Below, piece by piece: positions 6,279 through 15,383 of a DNA stretch of 24,067 nucleotides. Source of the stretch: LH-M37 sp032251315 (GTDB lineage: Bacteria > Pseudomonadota > Gammaproteobacteria > SZUA-229). The stretch covers positions 1 to 24,067 of the forward strand of contig JAVVEE010000041.1 of the NCBI GenBank assembly GCA_032251315.1, read 5' to 3'. The stretch's first letter is position 1. Each line of letters starts with the position of its first letter. Under the pieces are notes generated by a model. It was not told where the DNA came from and did not search any database. It was given only the letters and a program-made list of their open reading frames with translations. Both the position numbers and the translations under genes were made by a program.

Positions 6279-8297
6279 ATGACCGACAAACGTAACATAC
6301 TGGTAACCAGTGCCCTGCCCTATGCCAACGGCCCGATTCATCTAGGGCATCTGGTGGAATATATTCAGACTGACATCTGGGCACGCTTCCAGCGCCTACA
6401 CGGGCAGAGCTGTTACTACGTCTGCGCCGATGATGCCCACGGCACGCCGATTATGCTGCGTGCCCGTCAGGACGGCATCAGCCCCGAAGAGCTCATTGCC
6501 GCCACCCGCAAAGAGCACGAAGCCGATTTCGCCGATTTCCTGATCAATTTCGACAACTACTACACCACCCATTCGGATGAAAACCGTGAAATCTCCAGCA
6601 GTATTTATCTAAAATTACGCGATGCCGGCTATATCCGCACCGAGACCATCAAGCAGGCTTATGACCCGGAAGCGGGGATGTTTCTGCCCGACCGTTTTAT
6701 CAGGGGCACCTGCCCGAAATGCGGCGCGGAAGATCAGTACGGCGATAACTGCGAAGCCTGCGGCGCCACCTATGCGCCTACCGATCTGATCAATCCGGTC
6801 TCTGCGGTGAGCGGGGCAACCCCGATTGAAAAGGATTCTGAACAGTATTTTTTCAAGCTGAGTGAATTTGCCGACATGCTCGACAAATGGCTGCATGGCG
6901 GCCATGTGCAAACCGAGATCGCCAACAAGCTGAATGAATGGCTGGAAGAGGGGCTGCAGGACTGGGACATTTCGCGTAACGCCCCCTACTGGGGGTTTGA
7001 AATTCCCGATGCGCCGGGCAAATATTTTTACGTGTGGATGGACGCGCCCATGGGCTACATGGCCAGCTTCAAAAATCTGTGCGATAGAACGGGACTCTCC
7101 TTCGACGACTACTGGGGAGAAAACAGCCAGTACGAGCTCTACCACTTCATCGGCAAAGACATCGCCCGCTTCCACACCCTGTTCTGGCCGGCGGTGCTGG
7201 AGGCCAGCAGCTTCCGTAAACCCACGGCGGTTTTCTGCCACGGTTTCCTCACCGTCAATGGTCAGAAAATGTCCAAATCGCGCGGCACCTTTATTAAGGC
7301 GCGCACCTATCTGGCACATCTGAAGCCGGAATACCTGCGCTATTATTACGCCGCCAAACTCTCCGACGGGGTTGATGACATCGATCTCAACCTGGAAGAT
7401 TTCCGGCAGCGGGTGAATGCTGACCTGGTCGGCAAGGTGGTCAACATTGCCAGCCGCTGCGCCGGTTTCATCAAGAAAAAATTTGACAACCAGCTCGCCG
7501 CCGAACTGCCTGAAGCCGGGCTGTATCAGCAGATGGTCGACGCCGGTGAAACCATCGCCGACCACTTCGAACGCCGCGAATACAGCAAGGCGGTACGTGA
7601 GATCATGACTCTGGCCGATCACGCCAATGTCTACATCGACGAACAGAAACCCTGGGTACTGGCCAAACAGGAAGGTCAGGACGCGTTGGTACAACAGGTG
7701 TGCACACAGGGGCTGAACATGTTCCGCCTGCTGATCACCTATCTGAGCCCGATTCTGCCCGAGACGGCCGAAAAGTCCGCCGCGTTTCTTAATACCGAGC
7801 TGCTCTGGGATTCGCTGGCGCAGCCCCTGCTGAACCACCGCATCAACGACTTCACCCCCCTTATCACCCGCATCGAAAAAGAGCAGACCGACGCCATGAT
7901 TGCTGACTCGACCCAGAATATGCCCGCTGCGGAAACGGTCACCGGCCCGCTGGCGGATGACCCGATCTCGGCTGAAATCCAGTTCGATGATTTCGCCAAA
8001 ATTGATCTGCGCATCGCCCGCATCGTCAAAGCCGAGCAGGTGCAGGGGGCGGATAAACTATTGCAGCTGACGCTGGATCTGGGCGGGCAGACTAAAAACG
8101 TTTTCGCCGGCATCAAATCAGCCTACGCGCCGGAAGACCTGGAAGGCAAGCTTACCGTTATGGTGGCCAATCTGGCACCGCGTAAAATGCGTTTCGGCCT
8201 CTCCGAAGGCATGGTTTTGGCCGCCGGTCCGGGAGGCAAAGAGCTGTACATTCTGAGCCCCGACGAGGGCGCCGAACCTGGCATGCGGATTAAATAG
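6279..8297 (+). CDS. metG: Methionyl-tRNA synthetase
   Basis: It charges tRNA-Met with methionine for initiation and elongation. From the ATG at 6279 the protein has 672 residues and the family N-terminus MTDKRNILVTSALPYANG. An upstream ATG at 6240 would add 13 residues without family support. The HIGH signature is HLGH (21-24). Zinc ligands are Cys145, Cys148, Cys158 and Cys161. The KMSKS loop is at 330-334. The C-terminal 110 residues or so (from FDDFAKIDLRIARIVKAEQV) are the EMAP-II-like tRNA-binding and dimerisation domain. It is a complete, ordinary housekeeping gene. A GC-rich third position creates a long antisense shadow frame across it. Confidence 0.97.
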   Translation: MTDKRNILVTSALPYANGPIHLGHLVEYIQTDIWARFQRLHGQSCYYVCADDAHGTPIMLRARQDGISPEELIAATRKEHEADFADFLINFDNYYTTHSDENREISSSIYLKLRDAGYIRTETIKQAYDPEAGMFLPDRFIRGTCPKCGAEDQYGDNCEACGATYAPTDLINPVSAVSGATPIEKDSEQYFFKLSEFADMLDKWLHGGHVQTEIANKLNEWLEEGLQDWDISRNAPYWGFEIPDAPGKYFYVWMDAPMGYMASFKNLCDRTGLSFDDYWGENSQYELYHFIGKDIARFHTLFWPAVLEASSFRKPTAVFCHGFLTVNGQKMSKSRGTFIKARTYLAHLKPEYLRYYYAAKLSDGVDDIDLNLEDFRQRVNADLVGKVVNIASRCAGFIKKKFDNQLAAELPEAGLYQQMVDAGETIADHFERREYSKAVREIMTLADHANVYIDEQKPWVLAKQEGQDALVQQVCTQGLNMFRLLITYLSPILPETAEKSAAFLNTELLWDSLAQPLLNHRINDFTPLITRIEKEQTDAMIADSTQNMPAAETVTGPLADDPISAEIQFDDFAKIDLRIARIVKAEQVQGADKLLQLTLDLGGQTKNVFAGIKSAYAPEDLEGKLTVMVANLAPRKMRFGLSEGMVLAAGPGGKELYILSPDEGAEPGMRIK

Positions 8298-8476
8298 ACC
8301 CATCCACCAACGCGGCAGTAAATGAAAACCTGTCGCATTCCCGGCATTATAACCTGTTGAAATATTGACAATTATGTCAGGAAAATGACAGACCGTCAGC
8401 AATCAGCCGGAAGCTACCGCACATCATAATTCAGCGCAGATTCAGCGCTAACCTCTCTATACTTCCTGCCATAAAG

Positions 8477-9862
8477 ATGTCACCGCCGCCCATCCGGCAA
8501 CGACCGGATAATAACAGTTCCACCCCTATGGATAGCATGAAAGTACTCGTCCTTGAACACAGTCGATTATTCCAGAGAATGCTCACCGAGCTGCTCGAGG
8601 AGCTTAACTGCGAGGTGGATTGTGCTCGCTCGGGCATGGAAGGACGGGCAAAACTGGAAGAGCAGCACTATAATCTGATTCTGGCCGGGCAGAACATTTT
8701 CGATGAAAGCGGTATGGATTTCGCTGACTATTGCAACAGCCAGAATGTCACCTGTCCGATCATCCTGCTCACTTCCGAGCCCAACGAAGCGCTGCTTAAA
8801 AATGCCAGGAACGCCGGCATCACCGATATTTTTCCTAAAAGCAACCTCACCTATCTGCAGGAAAGCCTACGTTATTACATAGAAGGCCGCACCAACATCA
8901 ACATCGAAGGCGGACGTGTAGCGTACGTTGAAGACAGCCGTTCAGTGGCTCATGTGGTCATCAGCTACCTGGAAAAAATAAATCTGGATGTCACCCATTT
9001 CTCCAATGCCGAATCCGCGCTGGAATCGATTCTTAACGATAAGTACGATCTGGTGATGACCGACGTCATGCTCGACGGCACCATGAGCGGAGTTTCACTG
9101 GTGCGCATGATCCGCGCCCACCATTCACACGTTGCAGATATTCCCATTCTGGCCATGACCGGCCATGATGACCCGCAGAGAAGAATCAAGCTGTATCACG
9201 CGGGCATCAACGATTACGTGACCAAGCCACCCATCGAAGAGGAATTGGCAGCCCGGGTGTTCAACCTGATCACCAATAAACGCCTGTTCGACCAGGTGCG
9301 GACTCAGCAGAAGACCCTGTATGAAATGGCGATGAAGGACCAGCTCACCCAATGCAACAATCGCCACAGCCTCGCCGAATTCGCCCCCAAGTTCATCGCT
9401 GATGCCATCAAATTCACCTCTCCCCTGTCCATGCTGATTCTCGATCTGGATCATTTCAAGGAGATTAACGATCAGCACGGGCACACCACCGGTGATGAGG
9501 TATTGAGTGGTATCGGTGCTTTATTGATGAAGCTCAGCAATCAGGGCGACTGCTTTGTCGCCCGTATCGGCGGTGAGGAGTTCGCCATCATGCTGCCGCA
9601 TTGTAATGCCGCCGTTGCGCTCGACAGAGCCGAGGACATTCGCGCCCTTATCGAAGAGTTCCAGCCTGGCGGGCTGGTAGTTACCGCCAGCATCGGCGTA
9701 GCCAGCCTCTGCGAACATCATCAGGGCGATTACGGTCTTCTTTATACAGAGGCCGATCAGGCGGTTTATTGGTCAAAACAGAACGGCAGGAACCGCGTCA
9801 GCCATTATGATGAGGACGTTAATTTGATAACCGACAACAACACCGTCGCCGACACCCTCTAA
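8477..9862 (+). CDS. Response regulator diguanylate cyclase, REC-REC-GGDEF
   Basis: The predicted role is to make cyclic di-GMP in response to phosphorylation. The 461-residue protein has two receiver domains and a C-terminal GGDEF domain (about 290-450) with an active-site GGEEF at 365-369 and a helix-lead DQLTQCNNR. The second receiver (about 145-265) looks active: VEDS pocket, phosphoacceptor Asp196 in VMTDVML, and a KPP lysine motif. The first receiver (about 21-135) is degenerate: the acidic pair is Glu27-His28 and the phosphoacceptor position is Gly71 in LILAGQ. The inhibitory RxxD site before GGEEF is absent. No cognate kinase is nearby. The start is uncertain: ATGs at 8477, 8528 and 8537 all lack a strong ribosome site, and the receiver fold begins at 8537. 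Confidence 0.9.
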   Translation: MSPPPIRQRPDNNSSTPMDSMKVLVLEHSRLFQRMLTELLEELNCEVDCARSGMEGRAKLEEQHYNLILAGQNIFDESGMDFADYCNSQNVTCPIILLTSEPNEALLKNARNAGITDIFPKSNLTYLQESLRYYIEGRTNINIEGGRVAYVEDSRSVAHVVISYLEKINLDVTHFSNAESALESILNDKYDLVMTDVMLDGTMSGVSLVRMIRAHHSHVADIPILAMTGHDDPQRRIKLYHAGINDYVTKPPIEEELAARVFNLITNKRLFDQVRTQQKTLYEMAMKDQLTQCNNRHSLAEFAPKFIADAIKFTSPLSMLILDLDHFKEINDQHGHTTGDEVLSGIGALLMKLSNQGDCFVARIGGEEFAIMLPHCNAAVALDRAEDIRALIEEFQPGGLVVTASIGVASLCEHHQGDYGLLYTEADQAVYWSKQNGRNRVSHYDEDVNLITDNNTVADTL

Positions 9863-9874
9863 GGAAAAGCACTT

Positions 9875-9904
9875 AACTGCCAACTGACAGCTGCCAACTG
9901 CCAA
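9875..9904. repeat. AACTGCC-type short repeat, copy 1
   Basis: Overlapping copies of ACTGCCA and close variants (AACTGCCAACTGACAGCTGC and onward) fill the gap between the two convergent cyclase genes. A similar array lies at 18018-18041, also between convergent genes. It may serve as a shared 3' end, but no clear hairpin terminator is visible. Confidence 0.6.
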
Positions 9905-9911
9905 GTTTTTT

Positions 9912-11021
9912 CTAATCCACCACCACCCGATTACGCCCCTGCACCTTGGCCTGCATCAAGGCCCGATCCGCCCGCACTAATAACTGCTCGGCAATTTCAC
10001 CACTGTCGCCAATGCTGCCGCTTTTGGGGATAAAGCTGGCCAGGCCAATCGAAATCGAAACTTGCAGCGGAGTCTGCCCGGCGATTTCGATGAGGGTGTC
10101 CGCCACTGCACAACGCACCCGATCCGCCGTCTCGATGGCAATCAGGCCGGTAATGCCCGGCAAAATAATGACAAATTCTTCGCCCCCGTAGCGGGCCACC
10201 ACATCGCCGGTACGCACCGTCGCCAGCATGACTGCCGCCACTTTACGTAACACCTGATCACCGATGTCGTGACCATAAACATCATTCACCTTCTTGAAGA
10301 AGTCGACATCCAGATACAGGCAGGTTAACGGCAGCACTTCACGCAGGGAGCGGCTGATCTCGATATTCATCCATTTTTCCAGCTCGCGCCGGTTAGCCAG
10401 GCCGGTCAGTGCATCGGTCAAACCCAGGCGTCGCAGGCGTTCGTAATTCAGGCAGTTCTCGACACAGATCGCGGTGATTGCCGCCAGACGCTGCAAAAAC
10501 TCGGTGGCCGCACCCGCTTCATAGCGCAAAGGATCACGGCTGAACAGCGCCAGACAACCGATCAGCTGCTCGCGACGGATAAAAGGCAGCACCACAATGC
10601 TGCCTTCTCTGTCCCGAACGCCCTTAAATAACCACCGGTGCTCATCGACCTGATAACGGCTCAAAAACGGTGTCTGCGCCATCGACTGTAAAAATTCGAT
10701 CTGCCCGGCATCCTGCGTCAGCATCATCCCCGACGGGCATTCATGCTCGCCATTGGTGGCGCACAACGCCGAGGGGATTTCGTTATTGCTGTCCAGCAGA
10801 ATCAGTGAGACCGCGCCCAGCCGTTGCGTCTCCATAAAATCGCCCTGCAAATAGGCCGCGATTTCGGCAAAATTCTGCGCCGACAACAGCGCCAGCTCAA
10901 TCGCCTGAAAGCGATTATGCACCTGTTCGTTATGCCGGGCCGCATTCAGCTGCTTGGCCACCTGGCGTCGCAGGCGCACCACTTCCGAATTCAAATCAGG
11001 CATCTTGTAGGTATTGCTCAT
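9912..11021 (-). CDS. Diguanylate cyclase with DUF484/GAF-like sensor domain
   Basis: The predicted role is cyclic di-GMP synthesis under control of a small-molecule-binding or partner-binding domain. From the ATG at 11021 the protein has 369 residues. The N-terminal half (about 10-190) starts with a helical LRRQVAKQLNAARHNEQVHN segment and continues into a GAF-like fold, as in DUF484 proteins. The GGDEF domain follows (LTDALTGLANRRE at about 201-213), with active-site GGEEF at 279-283 and an inhibitory-site RTGD at 270-273, so product feedback is expected. No membrane segment is seen. A GTG one codon upstream is possible, but the site AGTAGG is spaced well for the ATG. It converges with the other cyclase across a 49-bp gap. 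Confidence 0.9.
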   Translation of the reverse strand: MSNTYKMPDLNSEVVRLRRQVAKQLNAARHNEQVHNRFQAIELALLSAQNFAEIAAYLQGDFMETQRLGAVSLILLDSNNEIPSALCATNGEHECPSGMMLTQDAGQIEFLQSMAQTPFLSRYQVDEHRWLFKGVRDREGSIVVLPFIRREQLIGCLALFSRDPLRYEAGAATEFLQRLAAITAICVENCLNYERLRRLGLTDALTGLANRRELEKWMNIEISRSLREVLPLTCLYLDVDFFKKVNDVYGHDIGDQVLRKVAAVMLATVRTGDVVARYGGEEFVIILPGITGLIAIETADRVRCAVADTLIEIAGQTPLQVSISIGLASFIPKSGSIGDSGEIAEQLLVRADRALMQAKVQGRNRVVVD

Positions 11022-11097
11022 CACTAAAGCCTACTCTTTTAAAGTTAAATTCCTGTTTCCCATTCCCGATACTTGTTAAACAACCCTGTGAGTATAG

Positions 11098-11323
11098 CCT
11101 GAATCCGTGGTTTAAACGTGGATGCATGGTGCAAGACATTGGTTTCACAGGGGTTTCAAAAAATCCTAGCTTCACCCTTAGGTTAAGCGGACATTTTTTG
11201 ATCCGCTGTGGACCAAATCGCCATGAGCGATTTGGCGCGTCAGCCCCGCAGGGGTGAACCACATGGATGTGGTGAACAACCAGGAGATTGTGCCAGGCGC
11301 TGAGGTTAAGCCACGGATTCAGG
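11098..11323. mobile_element. MITE-like element with 18-bp terminal inverted repeats
   Basis: CCTGAATCCGTGGTTTAA (11098-11115) and TTAAGCCACGGATTCAGG (11306-11323) are inverted repeats with one mismatch and bound 226 bp. The inside is palindrome-rich: CCAAATCGC / GCGATTTGG (11213-11235), CCCCGCAGGGG and CCACATGGATGTGG. No transposase frame is present, only short spurious ones. This fits a non-autonomous element or a large REP-like structure. No clear target duplication is visible. It ends 121 bp before rnfA, so it may affect the rnf promoter or insulate it from the cyclase gene. Confidence 0.6.
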
Positions 11324-11444
11324 TTTGAGTTAAATACCGGCATCCTGAACTGTTTAGCGGCCATTCAGTTAGCAAAATTAAAGTATTGCCTTCCACCCCC
11401 TAGTTGATAGGTGCTTATCTCTCACTATTTGATACAATCCAGCA

Positions 11445-12026
11445 ATGACTGAATATGCCCTGATATTACTTAGCACTATACTGGTCAATAATTTTGTACT
11501 GGTAAAGTTTCTTGGCCTGTGCCCGTTTATGGGGGTTTCCCGTAAACTGGAGACCGCCATCGGCATGGCGCTGGCGACCACGTTCGTGATGACACTGGCA
11601 TCGGTGAGTAGCTACCTGATTAATCAATACATTCTCGCGCCACTGGGCATCGAGTTCATGCGCACCATCATGTTCATTCTGGTGATTGCCGTGGTCGTGC
11701 AGTTCACCGAAATGGTAGTGCAAAAAACCAGTCCCCTGCTACATAACGTGCTGGGCATTTTTCTGCCCCTGATCACCACCAACTGCGCGGTGCTGGGCGT
11801 CGCGCTGCTCAATGTGCAGGAACAGCACGGCTTTTTACAGTCGCTTTTTTACGGCTTTGGCGCGGCGGCCGGCTTCTCCATGATACTGATTCTGTTTGCC
11901 GCCATGCGCGAAAAAATTGCCGCTGCCGATGTCCCGGAAATCTTCCAGGGCAGCGCCATTGCGCTGATCACCGCCGGCATTATGTCGCTGGCCTTCATGG
12001 GCTTTAACGGCCTGATCAAGGTATAA
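11445..12026 (+). CDS. rnfA: Ion-translocating electron transport complex subunit RnfA
   Basis: RnfA is a membrane subunit of the Rnf complex, which couples electron transfer between ferredoxin and NAD to ion movement across the inner membrane. The 193-residue protein is almost entirely hydrophobic, with about six membrane segments. Its start MTEYALILLSTILVNNFVLV matches the family closely, although no clear ribosome site precedes it. Cys26 (LGLCPFMG) and Cys114 (TTNCAVLG) are the conserved cysteines that, with two from RnfE, hold an iron-sulfur centre inside the membrane. It is the first gene of the operon rnfABCDGE-nth-DUF1841 and ends 10 bp before rnfB. Confidence 0.96.
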   Translation: MTEYALILLSTILVNNFVLVKFLGLCPFMGVSRKLETAIGMALATTFVMTLASVSSYLINQYILAPLGIEFMRTIMFILVIAVVVQFTEMVVQKTSPLLHNVLGIFLPLITTNCAVLGVALLNVQEQHGFLQSLFYGFGAAAGFSMILILFAAMREKIAAADVPEIFQGSAIALITAGIMSLAFMGFNGLIKV

Positions 12027-12036
12027 CACCAGCCGT

Positions 12037-12600
12037 ATGCTAACCATTGTTATAATCCTGCTCGCCGTTGTGGCTGCCGTTTTCGGCGTTCTGCTGGGGT
12101 ATTCCGCCATTCGATTTAAGGTCGAAGGCGACCCCGTGGTCGACAAGATTGACTCAATCCTGCCCCAGACCCAGTGCGGCCAGTGCGGTTATGCCGGCTG
12201 CCGACCCTACGCCGAGGCCATTGCCAAAGGCGAAGCTGACATCAACCAGTGTCCGCCGGGTGGTCAGACTGTCATCATCGAACTCTCTGAGCTGCTGGGG
12301 GTGGAACCCAAACCACTCAACGCCGAACACGGCGAGGTCAAGGAGGCCAAAACCGTGGTGGTGATCGATGAGCAGCTCTGCATTGGTTGCACGCTATGCA
12401 TTCAGGCCTGCCCGGTGGACGCCATTGTCGGCGCCGCCAAACAGATGCACACCGTCATCGCCTCGGAATGCACCGGCTGCAATCTATGCATTCCCCCCTG
12501 CCCGGTGGACTGCATCTACATTGTTCCGGTGGAACAGAATATAAACAACTGGCAATGGCCTGCTCCCGATGGTGGTCATGCAGCGCCCAAAAAAACCTAG
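12037..12600 (+). CDS. rnfB: Rnf complex ferredoxin-like subunit RnfB
   Basis: RnfB carries electrons between soluble ferredoxin and the rest of the complex. The 187-residue protein starts with one membrane anchor (about 2-22). A Fe4S4-type motif follows with Cys47, Cys50, Cys55 and Cys72 (QCGQCGYAGC). Two ferredoxin clusters come next: Cys115/118/121/125 and Cys145/148/151/155, each ending in CPVD. The size and motif order are those of gammaproteobacterial RnfB/RsxB. The start is close behind rnfA with no terminator between. The C-terminus ends in a short proline- and lysine-bearing tail. Confidence 0.96.
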   Translation: MLTIVIILLAVVAAVFGVLLGYSAIRFKVEGDPVVDKIDSILPQTQCGQCGYAGCRPYAEAIAKGEADINQCPPGGQTVIIELSELLGVEPKPLNAEHGEVKEAKTVVVIDEQLCIGCTLCIQACPVDAIVGAAKQMHTVIASECTGCNLCIPPCPVDCIYIVPVEQNINNWQWPAPDGGHAAPKKT

Positions 12601-12607
12601 GCACATC

Positions 12608-14260
12608 ATGGAACCTACCCACAAACCCGGACATTTCCATGGCGGCCTACGCCTGAATTATCACAAGGAGCTGTCTAATCAGAACGCCATCGTTGCCGGC
12701 AAAGCCCAAAGCCGTTACGTCGTGCCGGTGCAGCAGCATATCGGCGCACCCGGTGAGATTATTGTCGAAACCGGCCAGCGCGTTCTCAAGGGACAGATGC
12801 TGACACGGCCAAAAAAATTGATCAGTGCGCCGGTACATGCGCCAGTCTCAGGCATGATTGTGGATATTGGCAAACACGCGGTACCACATCCTTCAGGCAT
12901 GCCGGCCGACTGCATTGTTATTGAAAATGATTTTCAGGAGGAGTGGGTAGAGAGAACCCCGGTCGGTGACCATTATAATCAGATGAACTCGCACGAACTG
13001 CGCAACATCGTGCGTGATGCCGGCATCGTCGGCCTGGGCGGTGCGGTTTTTCCGGCCGCGATCAAGCAGACCGAAACCAACATCCACACCCTGATCATCA
13101 ATGGCGTAGAGTGCGAGCCCTACATCACCTGCGATGACCGATTGATGCGCGAACGCGCCCGGGAGATACTCTCCGGTGCCGATATCATCGCTCATATTAT
13201 CAAGGCGCGGGAATGCGTCATCGCCATCGAGGACAACAAGCCCGAAGCCATTGCCGCGCTGCAGGCTGCCGCCGATGAGGACGGCACCGGATTCTTCAGT
13301 GTGCAGAGCATTCCCACGATCTACCCCAGCGGCAGTGAAAAACAGCTCATCACACTTCTTACCGGCAAGGAGGTGCCGATCAACGGCTTGCCGGCCGACA
13401 TTGACGTACTCTGCCAGAACGTCGGCACCGCCTATGCCATTCACAAAGCGGTGTATGACGATGAGCCGCTGATTTCGCGCATTGTCACCTTCACCGGCAA
13501 GGGCATAAAACAGCCGCAAAATCTGGAGGTACTGATCGGCACCAGCATTGCCGACTGTGCTGCTCAGTGCGGCGGTTACAGTGACGACGCCAGCTGCCTG
13601 ATTATGGGTGGCCCGATGATGGGTTATACCCTGAGCAGCGATCAACTGCCGGTAGTGAAGGCCTGCAACTGCCTGCTGGTCACCACCAGCGATGAAATCC
13701 ACCCTGCCAATACCGAAGCGCACCTGCCCTGCATCCGCTGTGGCCGGTGCGTGGATGTCTGTCCGGCCAAGCTGCTGCCCCAGCAAATTTACTGGTACGC
13801 CAGCACGCATAATTTTGAGCGCGCCACCGAGTATCATCTATTCGACTGCATCGAATGCGGCTGCTGCTCCTACGTCTGCCCCAGCCAGATACCGCTGGTG
13901 CAATATTATCGCAGCGCCAAATCAGAAATCTGGACGCTGGAGGCTGAGCGCAAAAAATCCAATCATGCCCGCGAACGCCACGAAGCGCGCGAACGCCGTC
14001 TGCAACAGCAGAAACGTGAACGTGAGGAAAATTTGCGCAAAAAACGGGAAATGCTCAACAAGAAAAAAGGCGAGCCCGCCGAAAGTGAAATCGACCAGAA
14101 AAAAGCCGCTATTGAAGCGGCGCTGGCACGCGTTAAACAAAAGAAAGAGAGCCTGAGTGTCGCCCCTAAAAACGTCGACCATCTCAGTGCCGATCAGGAA
14201 CGTCAGATCAAAGAAGCCGACCAACGCCGCCGGGCGAACGGGAAAGAGAGCGATGAATAA
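12608..14260 (+). CDS. rnfC: Rnf complex NADH-side subunit RnfC
   Basis: RnfC is the peripheral subunit that binds NADH and FMN and holds two [4Fe-4S] clusters. From the ATG at 12608 it has 550 residues. The N-terminus HKPGHFHGGLRLNYHKE is typical of RnfC. A barrel-sandwich and Rossmann-like region follows with GAGxxG-like GLGGAVFPA and NGVECEPYITCDD. Then come the cluster motifs CIRCGRCVDVCP (from Cys375) and CIECGCCSYVCP (from Cys414). The last 110 or so residues are a charged, glutamine/arginine/lysine-rich coiled coil, shorter than the long repeat tail of E. coli RsxC. The frame is open 13 codons upstream (12569), but that would overlap rnfB and lose the family start. Confidence 0.95.
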   Translation: MEPTHKPGHFHGGLRLNYHKELSNQNAIVAGKAQSRYVVPVQQHIGAPGEIIVETGQRVLKGQMLTRPKKLISAPVHAPVSGMIVDIGKHAVPHPSGMPADCIVIENDFQEEWVERTPVGDHYNQMNSHELRNIVRDAGIVGLGGAVFPAAIKQTETNIHTLIINGVECEPYITCDDRLMRERAREILSGADIIAHIIKARECVIAIEDNKPEAIAALQAAADEDGTGFFSVQSIPTIYPSGSEKQLITLLTGKEVPINGLPADIDVLCQNVGTAYAIHKAVYDDEPLISRIVTFTGKGIKQPQNLEVLIGTSIADCAAQCGGYSDDASCLIMGGPMMGYTLSSDQLPVVKACNCLLVTTSDEIHPANTEAHLPCIRCGRCVDVCPAKLLPQQIYWYASTHNFERATEYHLFDCIECGCCSYVCPSQIPLVQYYRSAKSEIWTLEAERKKSNHARERHEARERRLQQQKREREENLRKKREMLNKKKGEPAESEIDQKKAAIEAALARVKQKKESLSVAPKNVDHLSADQERQIKEADQRRRANGKESDE

Positions 14261-14333
14261 TCAATCCCCCGACACATCATTCATGACGCGTTTCTTTGTT
14301 CTTTGCACCCCCAATAAATCAGGAAGGTAAAAA

Positions 14334-15383
14334 ATGTTATTTCGCAAAGCCCATTCACCTTTCATAAATGCCAACACCCGTGTGCATTCGATCATGTATC
14401 AGGTGCTGGCTGCCCTCATCCCGGGCACCCTGGCCTCTATCTATTTCTTTGGCTGGGGAATATTGTTAAACCTGATCATTGCCGCCGGCGTCTGCCTGCT
14501 GAGCGAAGCGGCGGTGCTGAAACTCAGAGCCCGACCGGTCGAACCGGCGCTGAAAGACGGCAGCGCACTCATCACCGCCTGCCTGCTGGCACTGGCGCTG
14601 CCACCGCTGGTGCCCTGGTGGCTCACCGTCATCGCCTCCATATTCGCAATTGTGGTCGCCAAGCAGCTCTACGGCGGCCTGGGCTTCAACCTGTTCAACC
14701 CGGCCATGGTTGGTTACGTTGTGGTCATGGTCTCATTTCCGAGGGAGATGACCTACTGGACCGCTCCGCTGGGCGCTATTGATCAGTGGCTCAGCTTCAG
14801 CGATGCCTTCAATGTTATTTTTCGCGGCGCGGTACCCGGTCAGGCCACTATCGACAGCATCACCATGGCCACGCCCATGGATGCCATCAAAACCCAGGTT
14901 GCGCTGGAACATGACATCAGTAGCACCCGTCAAAGCCCGGTTTATGGGCCGTTGTTTGGCGTTATTGCCGGTAAGGGCTGGGAGTGGATCAACCTGCTGT
15001 TTCTTGCCGGCGGGCTGTGGCTGATCAAGATGAAAACCATCGACTGGCGTATCCCGGTCTCTTTTCTGCTCACACTCCTGCTGATCTCCAATTTCTTCGC
15101 GGTCAGCGATTACGCCACCTATCCGTCTGCACTATTCCATCTGCTCAGCGGTGGCACCATGCTGTGTGCCTTCTTTATCGCCACCGATCCGATTTCAGCC
15201 AGCACCACGCCCAGGGGGCGGTGGATTTACGGTGCCGGTATCGGCGTGCTGACTTACGCCATCCGAACCTGGGGCGGGTATCCGGACGGCATCGCCTTCG
15301 CCGTAGTCTTCATGAATATTACCGTGCCCCTGCTTGACTACTACACCCGTCCCAAAACCTACGGTGACCTGGAAGTCGACTAA
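14334..15383 (+). CDS. rnfD: Rnf complex membrane flavoprotein RnfD
   Basis: RnfD is an integral membrane subunit carrying a covalently bound FMN and related to NqrB. The 349-residue protein has many hydrophobic segments. The FMN-attachment region reads DSITMATPMD, with Thr180 as the likely linked residue. Conserved family stretches include GLGFNLFNPAMVGYV (about 115-129) and FFIATDPISASTTPRGRWIY. A good ribosome site (AGGAAGGT) lies 7 bases before the ATG. The 73-bp gap after rnfC is the widest inside the rnf genes, but it shows no terminator. The stop overlaps the rnfG start by one base (TAATG). Confidence 0.95.
   Translation: MLFRKAHSPFINANTRVHSIMYQVLAALIPGTLASIYFFGWGILLNLIIAAGVCLLSEAAVLKLRARPVEPALKDGSALITACLLALALPPLVPWWLTVIASIFAIVVAKQLYGGLGFNLFNPAMVGYVVVMVSFPREMTYWTAPLGAIDQWLSFSDAFNVIFRGAVPGQATIDSITMATPMDAIKTQVALEHDISSTRQSPVYGPLFGVIAGKGWEWINLLFLAGGLWLIKMKTIDWRIPVSFLLTLLLISNFFAVSDYATYPSALFHLLSGGTMLCAFFIATDPISASTTPRGRWIYGAGIGVLTYAIRTWGGYPDGIAFAVVFMNITVPLLDYYTRPKTYGDLEVD

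Noticed and set aside
6615..7838. Long antisense frame (407 codons) across metG
   Set aside because: It lies fully inside the well-supported metG, shows no domain, and is explained by GC-rich third positions on the opposite strand.
8346..8400. TGTCA...TGACA hairpin after metG as a terminator
   Set aside because: The stem has only five pairs and no T-run follows.
9875..9904. Short tandem array that might be a CRISPR
   Set aside because: Units are about 7 bases with no spacers of CRISPR size, and no cas genes are nearby.
11404..11438. TTGATA and TACAAT words as an rnfA promoter
   Set aside because: The spacing is 23 bases, too long for a sigma-70 promoter, and the start would leave almost no leader.
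12893..13837. Antisense frame of 314 codons across rnfC
   Set aside because: A shadow of rnfC with no ribosome site or recognisable motif.
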